From the NCBI GenBank assembly GCA_903850885.1, contig CAINMU010000095.1, positions 1 through 35,710 on the forward strand: DNA of 35,710 nucleotides. Direction: 5' to 3'. The notes under the pieces are model-generated. The model saw only the letters and a list, made by a program, of their open reading frames with translations. It did no database searches and was not told where the DNA came from. Positions within the stretch are counted from its first letter, which is position 1. Each line of letters begins with the position of its first letter. Source of the DNA: an uncultured Opitutia bacterium. GTDB lineage: Bacteria > Verrucomicrobiota > Verrucomicrobiia > Opitutales > UBA953. Below are positions 1-8,800 of this stretch, one piece after another. Made by a program: the position numbers and the translations under genes.

Positions 1-11
1 GCGGAGGACAT
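1..11 (-). CDS. possible start of the gene after rpsG (partial, cut by window edge)
   Basis: A minus-strand ATG lies at 9-11 and opens a reading frame (Met-Ser-Ser-Ala) that leaves the window at once. In the usual str operon the order is rpsL, rpsG, fusA, so elongation factor G would be expected here, 45 nt after the rpsG stop. Only three to four codons are visible, so the identity rests on gene order alone. An AGG triplet about 10 nt upstream could be a weak ribosome-binding site. Confidence 0.3.
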
Positions 12-56
12 GGTCGGAACCTGCGGTTCGGCCTAAAGGTTAATCGTTGATAGGGG

Positions 57-530
57 TTACCAGCGGAGGTGAGCGAAGGCACGGTTGGCTTGAGCCATCT
101 TGTGCGTTTCTTCGCGCTTCTTCACGACGTTACCCGTGTTGTTATACGCATCGACGACTTCCGCCGCGAGGGCTTCGGACATCGTGGTTCCTTTACGGCC
201 AGCGGCCGCATCGACGACCCAGCGCAAGGCGATGCTGTTCTGGCGTTCGTGGCTGACTTCGACCGGCACCTGATAAGTTGCGCCACCAACGCGGCGGCTC
301 TTCACTTCAAGCTTCGGACGGCAATTTTCGAGAGCCCCCAGGAGCAATTCGACGGGATTACCTTTCATGAGCTTCTCGCTCACTTTTTCGATGGCTCCGT
401 AGACGATGCCTTGAGCGATCGACTTCTTGCCGGACTTCATGACGACATTGATGAGCTGGCTGACCAATGGGCTGCCATAACGGGCGTCCGGTAAATGGGC
501 GCGCTTGGTTGCTTTACGACGACGAGACAT
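57..530 (-). CDS. rpsG: 30S ribosomal protein S7
   Basis: Ribosomal protein S7 nucleates assembly of the 30S head by binding the 3' domain of 16S rRNA, and lies at the mRNA exit/E-site side. The 157-residue product has the typical length and the basic S7 N-terminus (MSRRRKATKR), followed by the conserved stretch with SGKKSIAQGIVYGA and, near residues 75-100, the RRVGGATYQVPVEV segment that contacts rRNA. The C-terminal half holds HKMAQANRAFAHLRW, also typical. It follows rpsL with a 34-nt gap on the same strand, the standard str-operon order. S7 is the autogenous translational repressor of this operon in E. coli; whether that holds here cannot be read from the sequence. Identification is secure. 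Confidence 0.97.
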   Translation of the reverse strand: MSRRRKATKRAHLPDARYGSPLVSQLINVVMKSGKKSIAQGIVYGAIEKVSEKLMKGNPVELLLGALENCRPKLEVKSRRVGGATYQVPVEVSHERQNSIALRWVVDAAAGRKGTTMSEALAAEVVDAYNNTGNVVKKREETHKMAQANRAFAHLRW

Positions 531-564
531 ATTCTAAGATTGAGCTAGGGATTACGGAAATGGA

Positions 565-948
565 TTACGCCTTCTTTTCCTTCGGACGCTTGACGCCGTA
601 CTTGGAACGGGAACGACGACGCTTTTCGACGCCGGAGCAGTCGAGAGGTCCACGCACGATGTGGTAACGGACACCTGGAAGATCTTTGACGCGACCCCCA
701 CGCACGAGGACGACGGAGTGCTCTTGGAGCTTGTGGCCTTCGTCCGGAATGTAAGAAATAACTTCCTGACCGTTCGTGAGGCGCACCTTGGCGACCTTAC
801 GTTGGGCGGAGTTAGGCTTCTTCGGAGTACGAATCATGACCTGCACACAAACGCCGCGGCGGAAGGGTGAGTTGTTCAAGGCCGGAGATTTGGACTTGGC
901 CTTGGGTTTGACCCGCGGATTGCGGACGAGTTGGTTGATGGTAGGCAT
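565..948 (-). CDS. rpsL: 30S ribosomal protein S12
   Basis: S12 sits at the decoding centre and affects tRNA selection and translational accuracy. The start is set at the ATG giving [12 protein letters not shown], the universal S12 N-terminus, rather than at a longer frame beginning at 984; a GAGG ribosome-binding site lies just upstream. This gives 127 residues. The two loops near the decoding site are present as [11 protein letters not shown] and [13 protein letters not shown]. The lysines and proline where streptomycin-resistance mutations map in other bacteria are the wild-type residues, so no rpsL-type resistance is predicted. One small oddity is Gln where most species have Leu in PNSA(L)RK. 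It is the first gene of the rpsL-rpsG unit. Confidence 0.97.
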   Translation of the reverse strand: MPTINQLVRNPRVKPKAKSKSPALNNSPFRRGVCVQVMIRTPKKPNSAQRKVAKVRLTNGQEVISYIPDEGHKLQEHSVVLVRGGRVKDLPGVRYHIVRGPLDCSGVEKRRRSRSKYGVKRPKEKKA

Positions 949-979
949 GGACCTCGGTAAATAGGGAAAAGAGTGTTTG

Positions 980-1007
980 GGCATATGTCCTCATGCCCCT
1001 CATGCAA
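980..1007 (-). promoter_or_regulatory. candidate promoter for rpsL-rpsG
   Basis: On the minus strand TTGCAT (1002-1007) is followed after 16 nt by TATGCC (980-985), a moderate match to a housekeeping -35/-10 pair. It would place the transcript start about 25 nt before the rpsL ATG. The -10 is poor, so this is a suggestion only; the divergent gap 949-1120 must hold a promoter for each direction. Confidence 0.25.
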
Positions 1008-1120
1008 GCGGAAAGTGCACGGATTTTAAGGTTTCTTTACCAGAGCACCTTATCGCCCGCCCTGCTGGCTTTTTTGAGCGGGACAATTATGTTCAGACAA
1101 CCAAAGATGCCCATCCTCCC

Positions 1121-2917
1121 ATGCCCTGCCCCCGTTCGACCTTTTATTTGCTGATCGCCATCGCCTGCGGGCATGACCGTGCGCTTGCCCAAGCCGCAGC
1201 AACCGCCCCCGCCCCTCTGGCAACCCCGAAAGCGGCGACAAACGTAGCCCAGGATGAACAATCCGACGCCGAAATCATCCTCCTAGCAGGCCTTCCGCTC
1301 ACTCAGCCCAAAGAGTCGATCCTGAGCTACACCCGGCAAACTTACATAAAAACCGACTTAATTAAGGACAAAGCCATTCAACAAATGGTCCGGATGGCGC
1401 TTTCAAAAATCGAGGATCAGCCCGAAAAAGCTGGGGAAATTCGCCAAGGACACCTCAATTTATTGTCCGACCTCTTCCTTAATCAGGCGATGGAGGCCCA
1501 AAAGCAGAATCGATTTGCCGATTTAGTGAAATTAATCCAAATATCGGTCCGTTGTAACCCCGCCAACGCTAAGGCTAAGTTGTTCTATGCCAACTTTTTA
1601 CACTCAAATATGGGGCGGACTGATGATGCTATCCAGACCCTGCGTCACGGTCTCGAATTTCTCAACGCCGATGACACTCTGGGGCGAGATTACTTGGAAC
1701 GTTATTTTCAGTTGCTGCAACTTCGCGAGCGCGATGCCGAGGTCATCGACCAAAGCTTAAAACTCCTCCAAGCCGGCAAGACCTTACCCCAACCTACCCG
1801 GGAAATTATTTCCCTGGCCGCCGCCACCTCGCTGTACTGGACGGGTAAATACCCCGAGGCGGTTAACATCATCAATTCAAGCAACTTAGATAATAGGGCC
1901 AATGGGTTACTGCTGAAGGCTAAGGCCCTCTTTGATGGCGGAAAATATCAAGACGCCGTCGCCTTGCTTGAGTCTAAAAGTTCTTCCTACAAAGGCGCGG
2001 CCCATGATGCGATTCTTTCACAACAGGCGCGCTTCCACATTCTCTTAGGCCAATCTAAAATCGCGCTGTCGGTCACGAATGACCGGATTGCGAGCGATGA
2101 AAAAGCCCCCTTCCCTCACATTCAAAAACTACAACTCCTCGACCGGATCGGCCTAAAAGATGACTACGATAAAGAGCTGCGACTGATTTCGGAAAACTTC
2201 GCAAACAACTCGGCGGCGATGATTGCGTTGGCTAATTTTGCCGCCGAAAAAGGCTACGATGGCCTCACGCTGGCGGTCGCTAACGTCGCCCAAAGCCAGG
2301 GCTTCGATCGGGCCACCTTTGCCGCCCTTCACCTCGAAGCCCTCCTCAACGCCAAACAGCCCGAACAAGTCATTCTTCAGTACCAGCAAGTCACCACCGC
2401 CGAACGGACGTTCTTCAAGTCTAACGAACCTCTTGTCCAAGCCCTGCTGGGTATCGCTTACCACGCCCGCACTAAAAAAGATGCGCTCGCCGCCAAGGTC
2501 GACCGGGATATCGGCGACCGTTATCTGAGTGAGTTCCTCAAATCAAAGGACCTCGGCCCCGAAGCCTTTCGTTCCGTGGGTCGACACCTCCGAGCCATCC
2601 GCGCGACGGACGCCGCCGTGCGCGTTTTGGAAGCAGGCATCTTGGCCCACCCCAAACATTCCCAACTGAGAGCCGATTGCATTCGCGCGCGGATTCTGGC
2701 CGGCCAAACGGACAGCTACGGCACGCGCAAATCCGTCGTCGAAGAATTGGAATTGCTCCTGACCCAACGCCGGCCTTCGCCCCTCATCTGGCAAGACGCC
2801 ATTTCGTGGTTACAGACCGAATCAAAATTACCCGCCGATAAAGCCCGTAAACTGCAAGCCCTGATGGCGCCCCTGGTCCGCAGCAACCTGGACCCTGAAG
2901 CCCTCGCCGGACGCTGA
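1121..2917 (+). CDS. secreted tetratricopeptide-repeat protein
   Basis: A 598-residue protein of unknown function. The start is the ATG at 1121 because it opens a plausible signal peptide (STFYLLIAIACG hydrophobic core, cleavage near ALAQA-AA); a longer frame from 977 has no such sense. After an Ala/Pro-rich linker the rest is helical and repeat-like: segments such as NPANAKAKLFYANFLHS, TDDAIQTLRHGLEFL, YWTGKYPEAVNII and DGGKYQDAVALLES have the spacing and the small/aromatic pattern of TPR helices, spanning roughly residues 110-560. TPR arrays usually scaffold protein-protein contacts; an envelope location is inferred from the signal peptide. It lies only 7 nt before sufE, so the two may be cotranscribed, though no functional link is evident. 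Codon use is visibly more A/T-rich than in its neighbours. Confidence 0.8.
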   Translation: MPCPRSTFYLLIAIACGHDRALAQAAATAPAPLATPKAATNVAQDEQSDAEIILLAGLPLTQPKESILSYTRQTYIKTDLIKDKAIQQMVRMALSKIEDQPEKAGEIRQGHLNLLSDLFLNQAMEAQKQNRFADLVKLIQISVRCNPANAKAKLFYANFLHSNMGRTDDAIQTLRHGLEFLNADDTLGRDYLERYFQLLQLRERDAEVIDQSLKLLQAGKTLPQPTREIISLAAATSLYWTGKYPEAVNIINSSNLDNRANGLLLKAKALFDGGKYQDAVALLESKSSSYKGAAHDAILSQQARFHILLGQSKIALSVTNDRIASDEKAPFPHIQKLQLLDRIGLKDDYDKELRLISENFANNSAAMIALANFAAEKGYDGLTLAVANVAQSQGFDRATFAALHLEALLNAKQPEQVILQYQQVTTAERTFFKSNEPLVQALLGIAYHARTKKDALAAKVDRDIGDRYLSEFLKSKDLGPEAFRSVGRHLRAIRATDAAVRVLEAGILAHPKHSQLRADCIRARILAGQTDSYGTRKSVVEELELLLTQRRPSPLIWQDAISWLQTESKLPADKARKLQALMAPLVRSNLDPEALAGR

Positions 2918-2924
2918 TTTACCT

Positions 2925-3344
2925 ATGAGCCTCGTCACGAAGCGCGCCGAGCTGGTGGCCGAACTTGAACCCTTTTCCGACCATCACGAACGCTTCCAAT
3001 ACGTGATTGATCGCGCGAAGCTAGCCCCCGCATTGCCATCTGAACTAAAGTTGGATGCGTTTCTAATCTCCGGTTGCACCTCCAATCTCTGGCTCGTGCC
3101 ATCGCTTGAAAGTGGCGCCTGCCGCTTCCGCTGCGATGCCGATTCGCTCATCACCAAGGGGATCGCGTCACTGGTCTGCGAATTTTACGATGGCGCCACG
3201 CCGGCTGAAGTAGCCGCGACTGATGCCGATTTCCTGGCCCAAGTGGGCGTGACGCAACACCTCTCGCCCAATCGCCGCAACGGACTCACCAATCTGGTCG
3301 GCAAAATTCGGAATTTCGGACGAGCCGCCTCCGCCACCTCCTGA
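2925..3344 (+). CDS. sufE: SufE family cysteine-desulfuration protein
   Basis: SufE accepts persulfide sulfur from the SufS cysteine desulfurase and passes it to the SufBCD Fe-S scaffold in the cytosol. The 139-residue product matches the family in length and has the signature ISGCTSNLWL, with the acceptor cysteine at residue 51, the same position as the active cysteine of E. coli SufE. The later segment (DADSLITKGIASLVCEFYDG) is the usual 'AD(S/A)xxxIVKGLxALL' region. No sufS or sufBCD gene is in the window, so the partner must be elsewhere. It is followed after 10 nt by ctaA, suggesting cotranscription of Fe-S and haem A functions. Confidence 0.93.
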   Translation: MSLVTKRAELVAELEPFSDHHERFQYVIDRAKLAPALPSELKLDAFLISGCTSNLWLVPSLESGACRFRCDADSLITKGIASLVCEFYDGATPAEVAATDADFLAQVGVTQHLSPNRRNGLTNLVGKIRNFGRAASATS

Positions 3345-3354
3345 TCTATTTTAA

Positions 3355-4320
3355 ATGTCCCTTTCATCGCCCGAACATTCCGTCAATGCCGAGCCACGCT
3401 CCGCCCTGCCGCAACGCGGATTATTCGTGCTGTGCCTGGCGACGCTTTTCTGGGCGATCCTGGTGCTTCAAGCCGGTGGCTTTACGACCAGCATCCATGC
3501 GGGCATGGCTTTCTTGGATTGGCCCCTTTCCAATGGTTCGGTCAATCCGCCTGGCTGGCTCACGGAGATCGATAAATTCGCCGAGCACTCTCACCGGCTC
3601 GCGGCGACCGTCCTTGGCTTATGCTGCATCGCGATAGCCGTAACGCATGCCCGCCGCGAACCACGCCAACGCGTCCGGCAAGCTGCTTACCTACTCGTGG
3701 CGCTCGTCGTCTTGCAAGGGGGTCTCGGCGGCTTCCGCGTGCTGCTTGATAAGTTAAATATCGGCGGCGATGGTAACCTTAAAGCCGTGACTTTTGCGAT
3801 CGCCCACGCGGTGAACGCCCAACTCACCCTCGGACTCCTCGCGCTGATCACTTTGATGCATTCGCGCAGTTGGGTCGTGGCGAATTCGCCGACTTTCCCC
3901 CGCCATCGTCTCGTCGGCAAAATCGCCCTCGGGCTTGTCTTCGGCGTGATCATCATCGGCGCCGTGATGCGGCAAAATCATTTTACGACCTGGGTCTCGT
4001 CTGGAAAGATTGCCGACCTCTTCCTGCCCGCTGGCGAAGGTTTAGGCTGGGCGGTCAACCTGCTCCACCGCGCCGGGGCCCTGATTGCTGGCTTAGCTGT
4101 ACTCACCTTCGCTATTTTAGGCGCACCTCAACTGCGCCGAAGCTTGCCGTTGGTTTTTCTCCTCGGGTTGCAAATAACCTTAGGCGTCATCAGCATCCAA
4201 TTGCCTCTTAATCCGCATGTCCGCACCGTCCACTTAGTGGTGGGGGCCGTCCTTTTTTCCACCCTGTGCGTGCAAGTTGCCCTCGCCCATCGCCGTGAGG
4301 GTTTTTTGGCCGAAGTATGA
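3355..4320 (+). CDS. ctaA: haem A synthase (COX15/CtaA)
   Basis: Haem A synthase oxidises the C8 methyl of haem O to a formyl group, giving haem A for aa3-type cytochrome oxidases. The 321-residue membrane protein has about eight hydrophobic segments in two four-helix halves. Conserved haem-ligand histidines are visible: EHSHR (Glu77, His78), His151 in IAHAVNAQ, His238 in NLLHRAG and His293 in RTVHLVVG. The first periplasmic loop lacks the cysteine pair found in the Bacillus CtaA type. It is followed after 52 nt by ctaB, which makes its substrate haem O. Oxidase subunit genes are not in the window. Confidence 0.93.
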   Translation: MSLSSPEHSVNAEPRSALPQRGLFVLCLATLFWAILVLQAGGFTTSIHAGMAFLDWPLSNGSVNPPGWLTEIDKFAEHSHRLAATVLGLCCIAIAVTHARREPRQRVRQAAYLLVALVVLQGGLGGFRVLLDKLNIGGDGNLKAVTFAIAHAVNAQLTLGLLALITLMHSRSWVVANSPTFPRHRLVGKIALGLVFGVIIIGAVMRQNHFTTWVSSGKIADLFLPAGEGLGWAVNLLHRAGALIAGLAVLTFAILGAPQLRRSLPLVFLLGLQITLGVISIQLPLNPHVRTVHLVVGAVLFSTLCVQVALAHRREGFLAEV

Positions 4321-4372
4321 GTGTCGATAGAATTGCCTTTAACCGAGGGCATAAAGCCGCCACCACCCCTGC

Positions 4373-5257
4373 ATGAGCGAACGCGCTGGATCCCTACCCG
4401 CCGCCTACTGGGAGCTGACCAAGCCCCGGCTGTCGCTTCTTTCCGTCCTCTCGGCGCTCGCCGGATATTTCTGCAGCGCCCCAAGGCAACCGACGGATCT
4501 TAAGGTACTCGCCGCGCTCGCGCTCGGTACGGCCCTCGCCGCCGGCGGGTGCGGTGCGATTAATATGTGGTGGGAGAGCGACGCCGACGCCAAGATGGAA
4601 CGCACGCGCCACCGCCCCATTCCCGCCGGCTTGATCAAACCCGGTGCCGCCTTGCTCTTCGGCATGCTTTCGCTGGCAAGCGGCGTCCTGATCGTCTGGA
4701 ACGGAGCCAATGCCCTCGCTGGCGCCCTCACGGCCGCGACGGCGATTTCTTATCTTTTCCTCTACACGCCCCTGAAGACCATGACCTCATGGTGCACGCT
4801 GGTCGGCTCGCTTCCCGGTGCCATCCCTCCCATCATCGGCACGGCGGCTAAATTAGGCCACATCGACGAGATGGGCTGGCTGCTCTTCGCGTTACTCTTC
4901 TTCTGGCAGGTGCCTCACTTCATGGCCTTGGCCGTCCTCTGGCGCGAGGACTATGCCCGCGGTGGATTTAAAGTCTCCACCGTCCAAGACCCTTCTGGCC
5001 GCTCCGCTGCGCTCTGGGCTCTCCTATTCATCATCCCGATGCTCTTCGTAGCCGGGGCTATCGCCACGATTTTCTTCCCCAACTGGACTAGCCCCTTCGT
5101 GTGGGTTTCCTTCCTGGCCGGCGCCTGGTTCTTCAAGCTGACGTTGGACTTCGCCGTTCCCGACCGCCGAGCCGCCGTGGCCAAACCTTTATTCTTCGCC
5201 TCGATCTTGTATCTACCTGTCGTCCTGTTGACTCTGACGCTGAACCGGATTTTCTAA
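4373..5257 (+). CDS. ctaB: protohaem IX farnesyltransferase (haem O synthase)
   Basis: CtaB attaches a farnesyl group to the 2-vinyl of protohaem, giving haem O, the substrate of the CtaA enzyme encoded just upstream. The 294-residue polytopic membrane protein belongs to the UbiA prenyltransferase superfamily. The first Asp-rich motif is seen as NMWWESDADAKMERTRHRP (near residues 63-81), which binds Mg-diphosphate, and the conserved YTPLKTMTSWCTLVGSLPGA region follows near residue 125. The start at 4373 gives AAYWELTKPRLSLL, the normal N-terminal pattern for the family. ctaA-ctaB adjacency supports an aerobic respiratory chain ending in a haem-A oxidase. Confidence 0.94.
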   Translation: MSERAGSLPAAYWELTKPRLSLLSVLSALAGYFCSAPRQPTDLKVLAALALGTALAAGGCGAINMWWESDADAKMERTRHRPIPAGLIKPGAALLFGMLSLASGVLIVWNGANALAGALTAATAISYLFLYTPLKTMTSWCTLVGSLPGAIPPIIGTAAKLGHIDEMGWLLFALLFFWQVPHFMALAVLWREDYARGGFKVSTVQDPSGRSAALWALLFIIPMLFVAGAIATIFFPNWTSPFVWVSFLAGAWFFKLTLDFAVPDRRAAVAKPLFFASILYLPVVLLTLTLNRIF

Positions 5258-5261
5258 GGCG

Positions 5262-5846
5262 ATGGAGGATGCCCGTGCAGAAAAAGCGCGCCTGCGACTT
5301 GAACTGAAAGCTCGACGCGCCAGCTTGACCGCCCGCGAACTCCAAGTCGCCGGCGACGCCTGCGCTCGGTTGATCGCACAACTCCCCGAATGGAAACAAG
5401 CCAAGGCAGTCTGTCTGTATGCGTCCTTGGGCGCCGAACTTTCCACCGAATCACTGCTCCAGATCGCCCTCTTGGAGGGTAAAATCTTAGTTCTTCCACG
5501 CGTGGCCAAGGCGTCGACCCTGACCCTTCACCGCGTCGCGGACGTGGCTGACCTGCGGCGCTCCAAGCTGGGTATTTTCGAGCCAGCCATCGATGCCGAC
5601 GAGATTCCGCTCTCGTCTGTCGGGCTGGTGCTAGTTCCTGGGCTAGGCTTTGACCGCCTGGGGCATCGCTTGGGGTACGGGGCCGGCTTTTATGACCGTC
5701 TGCTGGCGAAGTGCCCGAAGAAGACGTTCCTCCTCGGCCACGCCCACACCTTTCAATTCGGTTCATGCCTTCCGGCCGAACCTCATGATATTAAAGTTAA
5801 AGCAGTGGCCACCCCCCAGAGCATCATTCGCTGTCGAGTGCGTTAG
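5262..5846 (+). CDS. 5-formyltetrahydrofolate cyclo-ligase
   Basis: This cytosolic enzyme converts 5-formyl-THF to 5,10-methenyl-THF using ATP, returning the storage form of folate to one-carbon metabolism. The 194-residue product has the family length, an N-terminal basic helix (KARLRLELKARRASL) and the ATP/folate signature at residues about 120-145, seen as VPGLGFDRLGHRLGYGAGFYDR. The start ATG lies 4 nt after the ctaB stop, with an AAGGCG sequence overlapping that stop as ribosome-binding site, so translational coupling is likely. Gene names used for the family include ygfA, fau and mthfs. I saw no 6S RNA beside it, although that is a common neighbour in proteobacteria. Confidence 0.93.
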   Translation: MEDARAEKARLRLELKARRASLTARELQVAGDACARLIAQLPEWKQAKAVCLYASLGAELSTESLLQIALLEGKILVLPRVAKASTLTLHRVADVADLRRSKLGIFEPAIDADEIPLSSVGLVLVPGLGFDRLGHRLGYGAGFYDRLLAKCPKKTFLLGHAHTFQFGSCLPAEPHDIKVKAVATPQSIIRCRVR

Positions 5847-5891
5847 CAAGTTTGCCAAGCGGTCATATTTGTGTCCGTTGATGGGTTCCCG

Positions 5892-8800
5892 ATGTCCGCC
5901 TCCCGACCCGATGCCATTCGCCTACGCGGCGTTCGCCAGAACAACCTGAAGGGGTTCGATGTCGATATTCCGGTCGGTAAGTTAATCGCCGTGACGGGTC
6001 TGAGCGGAGCCGGAAAGTCTTCCCTGGTTTTTGACACGCTCCACGCCGAAGGCCAACGGCGTTACGTCGAGACGTTCAGTCCTTACGTCCGCCAATTCCT
6101 CGAGCTGCTTCCCTCACCCGCTTTAGATTCGGCCGAAAATGTCCGCCCATCCGTAGCTATCAAGCAAGGGAACGCGGTCCGGACCTCGCGGTCGACCGTC
6201 GGGACGATGACCGAACTCTGCGACTGGTTTAAAGTCTGGTTTGCGCATCGCGCCGAGCTGATTGATCCCGCCTCAGGCGAACGAATCATTCCGCGCGGGC
6301 CCGACGCCGCGTGGGAAGATTCATTACGCCGATTCCCCAACCAAGCGCTGTCCCTTGCCTTCGCCGTCCAAAAACCGGCGGAGTTAGAATGGAAGACCAT
6401 CGCCGAAGAATTCACGAAGGCGGGCTTCACGCGCGCCTTTGCCGGCCAAAACCGCCTCCGCCTGACGGAAGATGCGATTCCTAAATCCACAACGGAAATT
6501 CTCGTCATCCAAGACCGGGTCGTGATCACGGCTGACCAAACTTCACGCTTCCACGAAGCCGCCATGGCCGCCTTCCGCCTCGGCGGCGGACGGCTTCGGT
6601 TGCTCGACGATCAGGGCACCGAACTTTCACGCTACAGCGAAGCACTCGAATCTCCCATCGATGGCCGGAAATTCCGCCCAGCGACTCCGGCACTTTTTTC
6701 CTTCAATTCTCCAATCGGCGCCTGCCCAGAATGTCGCGGCTTCGGCCGGGTGATCGGCCTTGACTGGAAGAAGATCATCCCGAATCCGACAATCACCTTG
6801 GCCGAAGGCGCCATCGCCTGTTTCCAAGGGACCGTGTACGGCGAAAGCCAACGCGACCTTCTGAAAGCCTGCCGCAAAGCCGGTATCCCGCTGGATGTAC
6901 CCTGGAAAAAACTTTCCAAAGCACATCGTAAATTCGTCGAAGAGGGCGAGGCCACCTATGTCCCGGGCGAATGGGAATCAAAATGGTATGGCATCCGCGG
7001 CTTCTTCCGCTGGCTCGAATCCAGCACCTACAAGATGCACGTCCGCGTTTTCCTTTCCCGCTGGCGGGCCTACGAAGAATGTCCGAAATGTGCGGGTAAA
7101 CGTTTTTGCGCCGAATCGCTCTGGTGGAAATGGCAGGGCCGGACGTTACCCGATTTTTATTTGATGCCCGTCACCGCGCTTCGCCAATTACTTGCGCCGT
7201 TAGCCCCCAAAGACTCACGCCACCCTGCCGACCATGCGCTCGAAGCTATCCTGGCACGGCTCGGCTACCTCGAAGCCGTCGGCTTAGGCTACCTCGCCCT
7301 TGATCGTCTTTCGCGAACGCTTTCGGGCGGCGAAGTCCAGCGCGTCAATCTGACCTCCTGCCTCGGCGCCTGCTTAGCCGATACGGTCTTCGTGCTCGAC
7401 GAGCCGAGCGTCGGCATGCACGCCCGCGACCTCGCCCGCATGGTCGGGATCTTGCGCGGGCTGGTGGAACAAGGCAACACGGTGGTCGTCGTCGAACATG
7501 ACGAAGCTGTCATGCGAGCCGCGGATTGGCTGATTGAAATCGGCCCCAGCCCGGGAGCGGCCGGTGGTCATCTCATCTACCAAGGTAAACCCGAAGGTAT
7601 CCTAAAAGTAAAAGATTCCGCGACTGGCGGTTGGCTGTCCGGCAAACGCAAGCCGGTGGTGCGACCCCCTCGGACGGTCGACGACACGACGGCACGGCTG
7701 CGCGTGCAGGGAGCCTCGGTCAATAACTTGCAGGATTTCTCGTGCACCATTCCGCTCGGTCGCTTGGTCGGATTATGCGGGGTATCAGGTTCAGGAAAAT
7801 CAACCCTCCTCCACCAAGTCATCGGGCGGCGCGACCCGGAATCAGGCAACGACGGTCTCGAATCGAAATGGCTTCAATTCGACCGCGAGCCTTCCGAAGT
7901 CGCCTTGGTCGACCAATCGCCCGCGACGCGGACACCGCGCTCCAACCCGGCCCTTTACGTGGGCGCCTGGGATGCCATCCGTAATCTTCTCGGAAATTCG
8001 GCCGATGCGAAAGCGGCGGGCCTCACGCCTTCCCACTTTTCTTTCAATGCCGGCGAAGGCCGTTGTGAGCGTTGCGGCGGAGCGGGCTGGGAAACCGTCG
8101 AGATGCAGTTTGTCTCCGACGTGGCCCTGCCGTGTCCCTCCTGCCAAGGAAAACGTTTTCGCGACGAGGTCTTGGCTTTCCAGTTTGATGGTAAGTCGGT
8201 GGGCGACCTGCTCGCGATGTCGGTCACCGAGGCGCGTATCTTTCTTGGCGAGCGCACGCCGGCCTCATCTCAACTCGCCTGTCTCGAAGAAGTGGGCTTG
8301 GGTTACCTTTCATTAGGCCAACCGTTGACGACACTTTCGGGTGGCGAGGCTCAACGGCTGAAACTCGTCCGGTTTCTTTCTAAGATTGATACGCGAAAAA
8401 GCGGCGCCCTATTGCTGCTGGATGAACCGACGACGGGACTACACCGCGAAGACGTGGCGCGCCTCATCGGCCTTTTTCACCGCCTGACCGCCGCAGGCCA
8501 CTCGCTGATCGTCGTGGAACATCACCTCGACGTGCTCAAGTCCTGCGACTGGATCTTAGAAATGGGACCAGAAGCCGGGCCGGGCGGCGGACAATTAGTC
8601 GCGGAGGGAACGCCTGCCAAAGTGGCGACCGCCGGGACGGTCACCGGTAATTTCCTAGCCCAAGGCGAAGAAGCTTTCGCCAAACCCGGTACGACCAAAT
8701 CCAAACCCCGCCCGACCTCGATCTCACTCCGCGGCGCTCGCGAACATAATTTAAAGAATGTCTCGCTGGATATTCCGCACGGCTCTCTGACGGTGATGAC

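Noticed and set aside
4321-4503. 60-codon frame between ctaA and ctaB
   Set aside because: It runs out of frame into ctaB, is Pro/Arg-rich, and has no good ribosome-binding site.
7250-7268. second sigma-54 site (TGGCACGGCTCGGCT) inside uvrA
   Set aside because: GC does not fall at the required 10-nt spacing, and the site is within coding sequence.
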